Assembly (NCBI GenBank): GCA_905612295.1
Contig: CAJQRN010000013.1
Location: 1-64,000, forward strand
Direction: 5' to 3'
DNA: 64,000 bases
DNA from: an uncultured Candidatus Nitrosopumilus sp.
Lineage (GTDB): Archaea; Thermoproteota; Nitrososphaeria; Nitrososphaerales; Nitrosopumilaceae
Shown: piece after piece, positions 8,749 through 17,563 of the stretch
How positions within the stretch are numbered: the first letter of the stretch is position 1
How the letters are laid out: every line of letters begins with the position of its first letter
Made by a program: the position numbers and the translations under genes
The notes under the pieces: model-generated
Told to the model about the DNA's origin: nothing
What the model saw: only the letters and a program-made list of their open reading frames with translations
Databases searched by the model: none

Positions 8749-9243
8749 GTGAAATTACCTGATTCTTTAAGAGACCAATTGAAAATTCCTTTGGGTGTGT
8801 TATTGCCAATTGGTCAAGACAATAAAACAAATATTCAAAAATATCTCTCAGATAATTCTTACATAATTACAGTGGGAGATAGAACTACTGAAAAAATGAT
8901 TGATTTTGATTTAATTCCGTCATTACAAATTATTGATGGTTTAGAAAAAAGAATAAAACGAGATATTCTCAAACTTGGAAGTGCCTTTGAATTAAAGATT
9001 GATAATCCTGCAGCTGAAATTACTTTGGAAAGTATCGAAATAATTAAAAAAGCATTTACTATGAATTCTCCTATTCGATTAACTGTGAACGGTGAAGAAG
9101 ATTTACTTGTATTGCCTGTTTGTATACATGCTCCAGAAAATTCAGTTATTTTGTATGGCCAACCCAATAAAGGACTAGTTTTAGTACAAATTACTACAGA
9201 AATTAGAAATAAAGCACAAGCATTACTTGATCTAATGAAGTAA
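8749..9243 (+). CDS. GTP-dependent dephospho-CoA kinase (DUF359 family)
   Basis: Archaeal enzyme for the last step of CoA synthesis, phosphorylating dephospho-CoA with GTP. The 164-residue protein matches the DUF359 pattern: LPDSLRDQLKIPLGVL at the N-terminus, ITVGDRTT, RIKRDI, NPAAEIT and VNGEEDLLVLPVCIHAP. The start is GTG at 8749, 11 bases after mrp, so the two are likely cotranscribed. Family recognition is by sequence pattern only. Confidence 0.85.
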   Translation: MKLPDSLRDQLKIPLGVLLPIGQDNKTNIQKYLSDNSYIITVGDRTTEKMIDFDLIPSLQIIDGLEKRIKRDILKLGSAFELKIDNPAAEITLESIEIIKKAFTMNSPIRLTVNGEEDLLVLPVCIHAPENSVILYGQPNKGLVLVQITTEIRNKAQALLDLMK

Positions 9244-9246
9244 TTG

Positions 9247-9303
9247 GGATGTGATGAGACGGTGGCTGTATGATTGATGATTACCCCACATAACTTCTGA
9301 CCC
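9247..9303 (+). ncRNA. Candidate C/D box guide sRNA
   Basis: Box C GTGATGA (9251-9257), a 12-nt spacer, a weak D' ATGA (9270-9273), C' TTGATGA (9274-9280), a 16-nt spacer and box D CTGA (9297-9300), enclosed by GGG/CCC flanks (9247-9249, 9301-9303). Order, spacing and total size fit archaeal 2'-O-methylation guides. The two spacers would be the guides; targets were not determined. Confidence 0.55.
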
Positions 9304-9394
9304 TTTTATTACTCATTTTGTAGGATCAAAATCAACTAAACATCTTACAACAATTGACATTTCAAGATAAACATGAATTGTTTCATAAATAACT

Positions 9395-9772
9395 ATGAAA
9401 CTTGAACCTGAACTTAAATTAAAAATTTTAGAGAAAGTTGGAGTTTACTCACAAAGGTTTTCAATTTCTGAACCTGTGATTTTGTTAGCAACTAAAGAAG
9501 TACTTGATGCTCCTAAAGATATGACTGAAGGTAGGCGTACATCTGCTTACAAATATTATGGCGTATCGTATCTTCAGCATAATTTAGTTTTTATCAATGT
9601 TAGAAAAATTCCTGATGAAAAAACACTTGAAAATACTATTGTTCATGAATTAATTCATATGCGATTTCCTTATCTTGCTCATGGAAAAAGGTTCAATAAA
9701 TTAGTCCGGCAAGGACTTCGTGGTAAAACTTTTTTACCCTATGCAAAAAGAAGTAAAACTCCTTCTTTTTGA
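9395..9772 (+). CDS. SprT-like/YgjP-like zinc metalloprotease domain protein
   Basis: 125-residue protein with HELIH at 84-88 followed by a third His in AHGKRF (His96), the gluzincin-like arrangement of SprT/WLM-type metallopeptidases. SprT-like proteins (Spartan, Wss1) act on DNA-protein crosslinks in other organisms; that role here is inference. The start is the ATG at 9395. No transmembrane or signal segment is visible, so it is probably cytoplasmic. Confidence 0.75.
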   Translation: MKLEPELKLKILEKVGVYSQRFSISEPVILLATKEVLDAPKDMTEGRRTSAYKYYGVSYLQHNLVFINVRKIPDEKTLENTIVHELIHMRFPYLAHGKRFNKLVRQGLRGKTFLPYAKRSKTPSF

Positions 9773-9895
9773 TTCATAATTTTAAAAATTTGAAAACCCT
9801 ACATTTATTGATAGATTATTAATTAGTTCAGTTCCCACTAGCATTTTACTTGAGAAATATTATGATGTATTGTTTCTTAGAATACTTGGTGTATT

Positions 9896-10084
9896 CTATT
9901 TCTTTTCTTCAACTACTAAGGTCATGTCTAAATCATCTATTTTATCTTGAATTGCTTTTTGTAAAATTTTGTTGTGTGTGCTACAAAATTTAAAATAATT
10001 ATCTGATGTCTGACAACATCCACAATTCCATTTTGTTTTTTTATCTCCTTCAACTGTCCATTTTGCATATTTTTGTTCATCCAT
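9896..10084 (-). CDS. Small Cys/His protein, unknown (62 aa)
   Basis: 62 residues with a CGCC cluster at 21-24, a later Cys-Ser-Thr-His (CSTH) and a helical acidic C-terminus (KAIQDKIDDLDMTLV). Likely a small metal-binding protein. No family recognised. It stands alone ahead of the DUF2024 gene on the same strand. Confidence 0.65.
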   Translation of the reverse strand: MDEQKYAKWTVEGDKKTKWNCGCCQTSDNYFKFCSTHNKILQKAIQDKIDDLDMTLVVEEKK

Positions 10085-10140
10085 AAAATCTGTATGTTAC
10101 TTTTACCTAAAAACTATTTGTTAAAAAAGAAAAAAAATGT

Positions 10141-10398
10141 TTAAGGACAGCCTTCCATCTTTTGAATGAAATAACCTTTTGCCTTAATTGCATCTTCTAC
10201 GGGTTGTGGACAAGTTTGTGAGTGACAGAATGTACATTCATTTGTTGTCATTTCTGACTCTCCTTCTCCTACTTCTTTTAACCACTCCTTACCAAATTCA
10301 ATGGCTTTAGGATGATCTTTTTCACCAGTAATTACATCAAAGTGCATGGTGTGACCATCAGCTGCTTTGACATAAGTGTCGTATACGTGAATTTCCAT
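10141..10398 (-). CDS. DUF2024 family protein
   Basis: 85-residue protein beginning MEIHVYDTYVKA and DGHTMHFDVIT, the signature of DUF2024, a small family of unknown function. It contains ECTFCHSQTCP, three Cys and a His that could bind a metal. The ATG start at 10398 is clear. It is separated from the neighbours by short AT-rich spacers and is probably monocistronic. Confidence 0.8.
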   Translation of the reverse strand: MEIHVYDTYVKAADGHTMHFDVITGEKDHPKAIEFGKEWLKEVGEGESEMTTNECTFCHSQTCPQPVEDAIKAKGYFIQKMEGCP

Positions 10399-10464
10399 GC
10401 TTTTACTAAAAAAAGGGGATATTTAATCCAAAAGATGATTCTCTATCATTATATTTACAAGGTA

Positions 10465-10857
10465 TTATTCTTCAGCAATTTGAATTTCTACGCTGTCTGA
10501 TTCAAGAATATGTGCTCTAAAGTTTTTGTTAATTCCTGAATAAATTACCCATACCACTGGATTACTTTGCATAAATTTTTTATCTGTACTTGAGGGAAAT
10601 GCGTCTGAATTAGGATGTGAATGAAATATTCCTATAACCTCCATTTTTTTTTCTTCAGCAATTTTGTACCCCTCTATCAATTGCTCATTTGAAATTGTAA
10701 AATTTACTGGTGATTCATCCATATTTTCAGTTAAAAATATGTCTAGAACTTGGTTATTTTTACCAAATAATATTCCACACGCTTCATTGGGTTTTTGATT
10801 TTCTGAATATTGTGATAGAATTTTTTTATCTGATTGTTTTAAAATAATTTTCTGCAA
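10465..10857 (-). CDS. JAMM/MPN+ metalloprotease
   Basis: 130-residue stand-alone JAMM-fold zinc isopeptidase. All catalytic elements are visible: Glu25 in NEACGIL, H79-S-H81-P, and Ser89/Asp92 in PSSTD. In other prokaryotes such proteins cleave isopeptide or peptide bonds of ubiquitin-like modifiers or process ThiS/MoaD-type sulfur carriers; the substrate here is unknown. The start is TTG at 10857, 2 bases after the cupredoxin gene stop, so the two are probably cotranscribed. Confidence 0.85.
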   Translation of the reverse strand: MQKIILKQSDKKILSQYSENQKPNEACGILFGKNNQVLDIFLTENMDESPVNFTISNEQLIEGYKIAEEKKMEVIGIFHSHPNSDAFPSSTDKKFMQSNPVVWVIYSGINKNFRAHILESDSVEIQIAEE

Positions 10858-10859
10858 AT

Positions 10860-11951
10860 CTATTCTACGTTAACAGTTCCAATCATCCATGGATGTAAAA
10901 TACAATAATAATCATAATTGCCTACATCTGTAAATGTAAATTGATATGTATCTCCAAGGTTTAATATTTCTGAATCAAACACTCCATCAGCTCCACTTGC
11001 TGGAATTCCTGATGTTGCTGTATGCATTGCTGCATCTTCATTTGTCCATTCAACTGTTGTTCCAGTTGAAATGTTGATTGTTTCTGGATTGTAGAATATT
11101 TTTCCATCTTCTGGAATTGCTGCTCCTTCTGGAATTATAATTTTGGTTGCTTCTTTTGGGGCTTCAATTACTAATGTTGCAGTCATCCATGGATGGACTA
11201 TACACAAGTACTCGTGCTCTCCAATTTCTAAATTAGTTGTATCTAAAGTAAATTTTTCTCCTGCACTGATTAAACTAGAATCAAATGTTTCTCCATAGTC
11301 TATTGAACTAGTAACTGTATGTGGTGCTGCATCTTCATTTGTCCATTCAATTGTATATCCTTGTGTCACTGTTGCTATGTCTGGACTGTAATCTGGATTG
11401 CCTTCTTGAGCTGAATCTTTAAGAATTTCAATTGCGAAAATTGGTCCTACCGTTAACCCTTCAGCTACTTCCTCGTCTATCATCTGTTCAACAATTTCTG
11501 TATCTTCTGAACTCATTGATCCAGCTGTAACCCAAATTACCATTGCACTAGCTACTGCAAGTCCAAGTACCAGTCCTATTGGTTTGATACTACCTGGTTT
11601 TTTCATTGCAAGGTATCCGATAACTATTGCTGGAAGTGCAACTGCTAATAAAATTAGTACTACTGTAAGTGTAAAGTCTGAAGTATTCATGGTAACTAAT
11701 GCATATAATCCAAATCCTAACGAAATTGCTACAATTACTAAAGTTGTTATTTTTGCTCTCTTACTTGTTGAAATTCCTCCATCTAAGATACCTGCTGCTA
11801 AGAAAATTAATCCTACAAACATGGTTAAACCTGTTAATGCATGCATTCCATCGATGAATGTATGTGCAATTCCTGCATATGACAGTATGAGACCTGCCAA
11901 TCCAATACCTGTGAGGCCCATTCCTGGCATCATTAAGTCCCAATTACTCAT
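10860..11951 (-). CDS. Membrane protein with two cupredoxin (plastocyanin-like) domains
   Basis: 363 residues. The first ~145 residues hold about five hydrophobic segments; the rest contains two copies of a blue-copper domain. Domain 1 has WTNEDAAPHTV and CIVHPWM; domain 2 has WTNEDAAMHTA and CILHPWM. Each therefore shows the type-1 copper ligands His, Cys, His, Met. The orientation predicted is copper domains outside the membrane. Such proteins are abundant in ammonia-oxidising archaea, where they are thought to replace cytochrome c as electron carriers (family knowledge). It lies divergent from ctaB. Confidence 0.88.
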   Translation of the reverse strand: MSNWDLMMPGMGLTGIGLAGLILSYAGIAHTFIDGMHALTGLTMFVGLIFLAAGILDGGISTSKRAKITTLVIVAISLGFGLYALVTMNTSDFTLTVVLILLAVALPAIVIGYLAMKKPGSIKPIGLVLGLAVASAMVIWVTAGSMSSEDTEIVEQMIDEEVAEGLTVGPIFAIEILKDSAQEGNPDYSPDIATVTQGYTIEWTNEDAAPHTVTSSIDYGETFDSSLISAGEKFTLDTTNLEIGEHEYLCIVHPWMTATLVIEAPKEATKIIIPEGAAIPEDGKIFYNPETINISTGTTVEWTNEDAAMHTATSGIPASGADGVFDSEILNLGDTYQFTFTDVGNYDYYCILHPWMIGTVNVE

Positions 11952-12046
11952 TAAAATTAGCTGGTAGGTGTGAGATACTTATTCCTTTTGAAATCTGATA
12001 GATCTACAACAAGGAATAAAACGGCTTTACAACCCTATCAAGTAAC

Positions 12047-12949
12047 TTGGGAATTAATGAAATAATAGAAATATCTAAGCCTCGAATTGTTGTTCTTCTA
12101 GTAATTACTGCGGTTACATCCATGTTCGCTGCAAGTAAATTAGTTTCTGGTGTTCCTTCCCTTGATTATATTGATTATTTACACATTATAGTGGCAGGGG
12201 CTTTGGCATCTGCGGGATCTAGTGCATTAAATCATTATTACGATAGAGACATTGATCCAAAAATGACTCGAACTAGTACTAGACCTATTCCATCTGGAAG
12301 AATGGCTGCATCACATGTTTTGTTATACGGTTTGGCTGTAAGTTGTATTTCTGTAATTTATGGTCTCTTTGCATTAAACCCATTATCTGCTTTCTTTATT
12401 GCTGTAGGAATATTTTCTTATGTGATAATTTACACAGTTTGGCTCAAACGTCGATATACTTCTAATATTGTAATTGGTGGAATTGCAGGTAGTGCTGCTG
12501 CTTGGGCTGGATGGTCAGCTGCAACTGGCAGTATGGATTTACTAGGATTTTTAGTCGGATTTTTGGTATTTGTCTGGACTCCTTCTCACTTTTGGTGCCT
12601 TGCAATGAAAATTAAAGATGAATATGCTCAAGCTGAAGTTCCTATGCTACCTGTTGTAATTGGAATGCAAAAAACATCTAAATTTATCTTAGGAAATACT
12701 TTAATTTTAATTCCTTATTCTTTGATATTGATATTCATTCCTGATGGATTAGGCCTTGTTTATGCTATAATTGCATCTGCATCTGGTGGATTAATGCTAG
12801 TATATCATTACAAATTAACAAAAACTCCTACATCTGCATTTGCTTGGAAAGCCTACAAAGTAACTGCTCCTTATCTAACTATAATTTTTGTTGCAGTTGC
12901 ATTAGATGCTGCATTTCATTTTCCTTTAAATGAATTATTTAATTTTTAA
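12047..12949 (+). CDS. ctaB: Protoheme IX farnesyltransferase (heme O synthase)
   Basis: UbiA-family membrane prenyltransferase that adds farnesyl to heme B for terminal oxidases. The 300-residue protein has about nine hydrophobic segments and the two Asp-rich motifs: NHYYDRDIDPKMTRTSTRP in the first cytoplasmic loop and KIKDEYAQAEVPMLPVV in the second. The start is TTG at 12047. It sits divergent from the cupredoxin gene, consistent with a respiratory role. Confidence 0.93.
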   Translation: MGINEIIEISKPRIVVLLVITAVTSMFAASKLVSGVPSLDYIDYLHIIVAGALASAGSSALNHYYDRDIDPKMTRTSTRPIPSGRMAASHVLLYGLAVSCISVIYGLFALNPLSAFFIAVGIFSYVIIYTVWLKRRYTSNIVIGGIAGSAAAWAGWSAATGSMDLLGFLVGFLVFVWTPSHFWCLAMKIKDEYAQAEVPMLPVVIGMQKTSKFILGNTLILIPYSLILIFIPDGLGLVYAIIASASGGLMLVYHYKLTKTPTSAFAWKAYKVTAPYLTIIFVAVALDAAFHFPLNELFNF

Positions 12950-12971
12950 TTATTTAATTTTTAATTATTTA
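12933..12971. repeat. AT-only 15-bp tandem repeat spanning two stop codons
   Basis: About 2.6 copies of AATTATTTAATTTTT cover the ctaB stop (12947-12949) and the stop of the convergent 98-aa gene. U-rich on both strands, so it may act as a bidirectional terminator. Confidence 0.7.
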
Positions 12972-13261
12972 TCTAATCCTGGGAAACTTGCTTCATAATC
13001 TTTTTCCATTGTTTCTTTATTTTGTTTTTTAATTGGATCTTCTTTTTCTTCAATCACTATCATTTCAATTCGGCGTTCATCTTTTGTAAACCATGCTACC
13101 TTGATGAGTCCTAATATTTCTAAATCTAAAAGTAATTTGTTAAATTTATCTTCTGGTACGTTTAACCCATCTTTTGCTAAACTTTTGTAAAGCTCCACAT
13201 CCGTTAGTGAATTTACTTCTTTAATTTTTTCGTATATTGTATTTCGTAGTGGGATTGCCAT
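12965..13261 (-). CDS. Small winged-helix-like protein, unknown (98 aa)
   Basis: 98 residues predicted to be a helical N-terminus followed by a small alpha/beta part (LTDVELYKSLAKDG, KFNKLLLDLEILGLIKVAWF), resembling a winged-helix fold, then a charged tail (KEDPIKKQNKETMEKDY). The ATG lies 2 bases after the CDC48 stop, so the two form an operon. A role as a CDC48 cofactor would be speculation. No named family recognised. Confidence 0.7.
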   Translation of the reverse strand: MAIPLRNTIYEKIKEVNSLTDVELYKSLAKDGLNVPEDKFNKLLLDLEILGLIKVAWFTKDERRIEMIVIEEKEDPIKKQNKETMEKDYEASFPGLDK

Positions 13262-13263
13262 AA

Positions 13264-15432
13264 TTAACCGTAAAATGTATTCTCTCCTTTTTTAGGTACC
13301 ACGTTAGATATACTTTCTCTTATTGTGTTGTACCACTGATCTACTTCTTTGCTAATTGATGGTTTTACTTGTTTTAAACCCGTTGCAAAATCATGACTAG
13401 AAATTTTTGATGCGTTATTCCTCATTGCATGCACTGCTGCCTCTCTGCATAATGCTGCTAAATCTGCACCCGTGTAACTATTTGTTGCAATTGCAATTTC
13501 TTGTAATTTAACATCATTAGATAACGGCATTTTTTTTGTTAAAATTTTAATTATTTCTAATCTTCCTTTTTCATCTGGGGGTGAGACATATAGAACCAAG
13601 TCTAATCTACCTGTTCTTAATAATGAATTATCTATGATATCTGGTCTATTTGTGATTCCAATTACTACAACCCGTGAAGATGCACCTTCTTCTATTTCTG
13701 TTAATAATTGACTTAGAATTGTTTCACCTGCACCTCCTTCACCTGATTTTAATTTCGCCAATGCATCTAATTCATCAAAAATTACTACACACGGTGCTGA
13801 TGCTTTTGCTTTTCTAAATATTTCTCTCACTGCTTTTTCTGATTCTCCCATCCATTTAGAAAGAATTTCTGGACCTCTAACTAAAATCATATTTGCTCCT
13901 GTCTCTGTTGCAACTGCTCTCGCAAGTAATGTTTTCCCACATCCTGGTGGACCGTAAATTAAAGCTCCTTTTGGTGGTTTAACTCCCATTTTTGTAAATT
14001 TACTCGGTTCTTTTATTGCTGTGATCAAATTATCTGTTAATGATTTTTTAACTTCTTCTAAACCTCCTACATCACGCCACCATACTTTTGGTCTTTCTAC
14101 ATAGAACTCTCTCATTGCAGTAGGAACTACTTCGTGCATTGCATCGTAAAAATCAACCAATTTAATTTCCATTGATTGCAAAACTGCGGATGAAATTTTT
14201 TCAGTTTCAAGATCAATTTCTGGTAAGTATCTTCTGATTGATTTCATAGCTGCCTCTCTACACAGTGATTTTATGTCTGCCCCTGTATACCCGTGTAGTT
14301 CTGATGATAAATTTTTCAGATCTATGTCTTCACTAATTGGCATTCCTCGTGTATGAATTTGTAAAATTTCATATCTTTCATCTTCATTGGGTACTGTGAT
14401 TTCAAATTCTCTATCAAATCTACCTGGTCTTCTAAGAGCAGGATCCATACTATCTGGTCTATTTGTTGCACCTAACACGATAACATTTCCTCTGTCTGTA
14501 AGTCCGTCCATTAATGCTAATAATTGAGCAACTACTCTTTTTTCAACATCTCCATAAGCCTCTTCTCTTTTTGGTGCAATTGCATCAATTTCATCAATGA
14601 ATATTATACTTGGAGAATTATCTTTTGCTTCTTTAAAAATCTCTCTTAGTTTAGCTTCTGTTTCTCCATAATACTTGTTCATAATTTCTGGACCGTTAAT
14701 TGGATACATGTTAGCTTCTGATTCACTTGCAAGAACTTTTGCAAGTAATGTTTTTCCGCATCCTGGTGGACCATAAAGTAAAATCCCACTATGTGGTTCA
14801 ACTCCCAATCTTGCAAATAATTCTGGATGTCTTAATGGTAGTTCTACTATCTCTCTCATTGCTTTGGTTTTTTCTTTTAGTCCTCCAACTTCTTCGTATG
14901 TGACTCGAACTTTTCTATCGATTGATATTTCTGATGAAATATTTACCTCTGTTGTTTTATCAATTTCAATTACACCTTTTGGAACTGTTTTTGTAATTTT
15001 AAAATCCATGGAATTTCCTAAAATCATTACAGCAATTTCATCCCCATGTGTAATTGGTAATCCTTTCAGTCTATTTTTTACAAAATCTGTATATTCTTTA
15101 TCCACTGTAACTGAATCATTTAATGGAGTTAATGTTATTATTTTTGCAATCTTTGATGTAACTTTTCTAATCTTTACAATATCGTTTAATGTTCCTCCTA
15201 CATTTTTTCTTGTTTGTCCGTCTACTCTGATTATATCTGGAAATTTTTCATCTTCGTCCACTGGCCAAATAACTGCACAACTAGTTCTTGAACCCATAAT
15301 TTCAATAATGTCTCCTGGTTCTGCTTTTAGAAAATCCATTGCTTGCGGACCTACTCTGGCACGTTTCTTACCTACATCTCTTTGTTTTGCTTCACCAATC
15401 CTCATTTGCAAAGGTTCTTCTTTGCGGACCAA
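13264..15432 (-). CDS. cdc48: CDC48/VAT-type AAA+ ATPase
   Basis: Archaeal p97 homologue, a hexameric unfoldase that feeds the proteasome. 722 residues: N-domain (double-psi barrel and following subdomain) to ~185, D1 AAA domain with Walker A GPPGCGKT at 221-228 and [14 protein letters not shown], and D2 with a second [15 protein letters not shown] and [12 protein letters not shown], plus [22 protein letters not shown]. The chosen start is TTG at 15432; an ATG at residue 10 (MRIGEAK) is an alternative. The C-terminus (KKGENTFYG) keeps the aromatic tail that contacts the proteasome in relatives. Confidence 0.96.
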   Translation of the reverse strand: MVRKEEPLQMRIGEAKQRDVGKKRARVGPQAMDFLKAEPGDIIEIMGSRTSCAVIWPVDEDEKFPDIIRVDGQTRKNVGGTLNDIVKIRKVTSKIAKIITLTPLNDSVTVDKEYTDFVKNRLKGLPITHGDEIAVMILGNSMDFKITKTVPKGVIEIDKTTEVNISSEISIDRKVRVTYEEVGGLKEKTKAMREIVELPLRHPELFARLGVEPHSGILLYGPPGCGKTLLAKVLASESEANMYPINGPEIMNKYYGETEAKLREIFKEAKDNSPSIIFIDEIDAIAPKREEAYGDVEKRVVAQLLALMDGLTDRGNVIVLGATNRPDSMDPALRRPGRFDREFEITVPNEDERYEILQIHTRGMPISEDIDLKNLSSELHGYTGADIKSLCREAAMKSIRRYLPEIDLETEKISSAVLQSMEIKLVDFYDAMHEVVPTAMREFYVERPKVWWRDVGGLEEVKKSLTDNLITAIKEPSKFTKMGVKPPKGALIYGPPGCGKTLLARAVATETGANMILVRGPEILSKWMGESEKAVREIFRKAKASAPCVVIFDELDALAKLKSGEGGAGETILSQLLTEIEEGASSRVVVIGITNRPDIIDNSLLRTGRLDLVLYVSPPDEKGRLEIIKILTKKMPLSNDVKLQEIAIATNSYTGADLAALCREAAVHAMRNNASKISSHDFATGLKQVKPSISKEVDQWYNTIRESISNVVPKKGENTFYG

Positions 15433-15454
15433 AAATCACTTACTTCCTATTCTA

Positions 15455-15721
15455 CTAATTACGACTCATGCTTAGTACTTCAAATTCACTAACACCTTCA
15501 ACTGCTCTTACTGTGTTTTCTAGTGAATCCATTTGACCATCTTTATCTTCTAATACAAATTCTGCTTTTAGGCATTCTAATCCAAAAGCTAATGGCTCTT
15601 TTGCATGTCGTTTTAAGATAATTCCATCTTTTAGTGATGTTTTTACATTTTCTGCCAATTTATCTAAATCTACTTCCATTCCTGTTGGAAGAATTTTTGC
15701 TATCAATACTACGTCTGTCAT
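15455..15721 (-). CDS. Translation elongation factor 1-beta (aEF-1B)
   Basis: GDP/GTP exchange factor for aEF-1A. From the ATG at 15721 it has 88 residues, the normal size: [36 protein letters not shown] and [15 protein letters not shown] are typical of the family. A frame extension of 18 residues upstream (MRQEITHVL...) overlaps the preceding zinc-ribbon gene and is not supported by homology, so it was rejected as start. Confidence 0.92.
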   Translation of the reverse strand: MTDVVLIAKILPTGMEVDLDKLAENVKTSLKDGIILKRHAKEPLAFGLECLKAEFVLEDKDGQMDSLENTVRAVEGVSEFEVLSMSRN

Positions 15722-15725
15722 TTTT

Positions 15726-15905
15726 TTAAGGTCCTGTGAAATTACATGAAGAACATGTGTAATTTCTTGCCGCATCTCTGCAACTTTGACATCTCCAAAT
15801 AAGATCTACACCGCAATCAGGACAATTAAATTTTACAGATAAATCTCCTGGCATAATTGATCTCTTACAACAACTACATGTTGGTAATGATATGGTAGAT
15901 GACAT
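15726..15905 (-). CDS. Zinc-ribbon RNA-binding-type protein
   Basis: About 59 residues from the ATG at 15905 (an ATG at 15929 would add eight). Four CxxC-type pairs: CSCC, CPDC, CQSC and CSSC form two zinc sites. Matches the short archaeal zinc-ribbon family encoded next to aEF-1B across archaea, thought to bind RNA. The gene ends 4 bases before the aEF-1B ATG, confirming the conserved pair. Confidence 0.85.
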   Translation of the reverse strand: MSSTISLPTCSCCKRSIMPGDLSVKFNCPDCGVDLIWRCQSCRDAARNYTCSSCNFTGP

Positions 15906-15946
15906 GTTCAAATTTTCTGTAAACATCATTTATACCTTACTTGGAA

Positions 15947-17095
15947 TTAATCTGTAATTGAACTCAATATTTTTTTGAGTTCTCCTGTGATTAATGTTTT
16001 AGATATTTTTAATGAATTTTTTACTCCCAGTAGTTTTATGATTGAACTTGTATGAAAATCAAAATCATCTTTTTCTGAAATATCATTGGTGATTTCTGGA
16101 GTTATTGATTCAAATAATTTGTTGATTGTTTGATTATCTATTCTTTCTAATATTTTTCTTACAAGTAATTGTTTTTCAAATTCTTTTCCAAATCTATCTG
16201 TCCATCTTTTTTGATACTCTTGAAGATCTGAAATTTCATTTGTTTTCAAAAATTTAGATATGGCTTGCCCTGCATAAACTCCTCCCATACCGCTTGTAAA
16301 AATTCCTCCAGCTGTAGTTGGTTTTGCTTGCCCTGCTGCATCTCCTATGATTACCGTTTTACCTTCAACAAATTTTTCAATTGGACCTTTAATCCAAATT
16401 GGTGCATATATTTTTCTAATAGTTGAAAATTTTCCTTTTTCTTTAAGAATTGAATCTAATGCTTCTGCAACGTTAATTCCTTTTCCTGCTACGCCTACTT
16501 TTCCTTTTCCTTCATTTGATGGAATTATCCATGCAAAAAATCCTGGATATTTTTCTTGATCAAAAATTACTTCTACTTTTCCTTTTTTTATCCAATCTGC
16601 ATAAATTTCATATTGTGCAGATGATAAAATTCCTGTTCTATCTTTTTGTACTAGTGATGATACTCCCCTTGCATCAACAAAAATTTTACAATCCACTTTT
16701 CCTTCATTGGTTCTTATCCCTGTATCTGTAATTTCTTGAAAACTTGTTCTAACTTTAATGACTGCTCCATTTTTTTGAGCTTGAAATGCAATTTGTTTAT
16801 CTAACTCTCTTCTACTGATCTCTACTACTTTTTGTCTTTTTGAATTAATTGTAAAATTATTTCCATTTGCTGATGTAATCTTTGCAGACTCTATCATATG
16901 ATCAAATGTTTTTCTAAATGGTATTATTCCTAGTTCTTCTAACCCTGCCATACTAACTAACCCTCCACAATGTTCTGGTGTACCTATTTCATAATCTTCT
17001 TCAATTAGTAATACTGAAAATCCTTTTGAAGATATTTCTCTAGCGCAAAGCAAACCTGCAACGCTTCCCCCCGCAACTATTACATCGTAGTACAT
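15947..17095 (-). CDS. Geranylgeranyl reductase family FAD oxidoreductase
   Basis: Flavoprotein that saturates isoprenoid chains, most likely of archaeal membrane lipids. 382 residues with an N-terminal FAD Rossmann motif (VAGGSVAGLLCAREIS), CGGLVS, the RRELDKQIA segment and the second FAD motif GDAAGQAKPTTAGGI. Close to digeranylgeranylglycerophospholipid reductases; the exact substrate (lipid or quinone tail) cannot be told. Separated from the divergent pth2 by 45 bases. Confidence 0.87.
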   Translation of the reverse strand: MYYDVIVAGGSVAGLLCAREISSKGFSVLLIEEDYEIGTPEHCGGLVSMAGLEELGIIPFRKTFDHMIESAKITSANGNNFTINSKRQKVVEISRRELDKQIAFQAQKNGAVIKVRTSFQEITDTGIRTNEGKVDCKIFVDARGVSSLVQKDRTGILSSAQYEIYADWIKKGKVEVIFDQEKYPGFFAWIIPSNEGKGKVGVAGKGINVAEALDSILKEKGKFSTIRKIYAPIWIKGPIEKFVEGKTVIIGDAAGQAKPTTAGGIFTSGMGGVYAGQAISKFLKTNEISDLQEYQKRWTDRFGKEFEKQLLVRKILERIDNQTINKLFESITPEITNDISEKDDFDFHTSSIIKLLGVKNSLKISKTLITGELKKILSSITD

Positions 17096-17161
17096 AGATT
17101 TTGGTTCTTTGTCAATTATTTAATTCCAAAGTTTTTCATTATGCCTATTATGCATAATATC

Positions 17162-17515
17162 ATGGGAGACATTAAACAGGTAATTGCAGTTAGAACTGAT
17201 CTTGGTATGGGAAAAGGCAAGATCGCTGCACAAGTAGGACATGCGTGTGTCCTTGGTGCTGAGCATGTTAGAAAATCTCATCCTGAATGGTGGTCTGAAT
17301 GGTGGGGTGGTCAAGAAAAAGTGGTTGTAAAAGTTTCTGGACTTAAGGAATTACAACAAGTAAAAAGACATGCTATTGATTTGAACCTTCCATGGTCTGA
17401 AGTATCTGATGCTGGACATACACAATTGACTCCTGGAACAACAACGTGTATTTCCATTGGACCTGCACCTGAAAATTTAATTGATAAAATTACTGGCGAT
17501 TTTAAATTACTGTAA
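17162..17515 (+). CDS. pth2: Peptidyl-tRNA hydrolase (Pth2 type)
   Basis: Releases peptides from stalled peptidyl-tRNA. From the ATG at 17162 it is 117 residues, typical for Pth2, with KQVIAVRTDLGMGKGKIAAQ, GHACVLGAEH and the C-terminal TQLTPGTTTCISIGPAP. The frame has an earlier ATG at 17141 (MPIMHNI), but family members begin just before the KQV strand. Confidence 0.93.
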   Translation: MGDIKQVIAVRTDLGMGKGKIAAQVGHACVLGAEHVRKSHPEWWSEWWGGQEKVVVKVSGLKELQQVKRHAIDLNLPWSEVSDAGHTQLTPGTTTCISIGPAPENLIDKITGDFKLL

Positions 17516-17533
17516 ATATTTTTCTTGGAATAA

Positions 17534-17541
17534 GATATAAC
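17534..17541 (+). promoter_or_regulatory. TATA-like box before the beta-propeller gene
   Basis: GATATAAC ends 23 bases before the ATG at 17564, the spacing of an archaeal TATA box for a leaderless mRNA. Confidence 0.45.
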
Positions 17542-17563
17542 CCTGTTAGATATTTTTTCAAAT

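Noticed and set aside
8497..8830. Antisense frames across the mrp repeat with DASPDASP-like and RCFTRCFT-like translation
   Set aside because: They only mirror the 12-bp GEAS repeat of mrp, which is on the correct strand and inside a full protein family match.
14864..15475. 203-codon open frame on the plus strand over cdc48
   Set aside because: It lies antisense to well-supported CDC48 and aEF-1B coding sequence, and its composition (many Ser, Phe, Ile) is that of a shadow frame.
15722..15775. Longer start for aEF-1B (MRQEITHVL...)
   Set aside because: It overlaps the preceding zinc-ribbon gene in another frame and adds residues not seen in the family.
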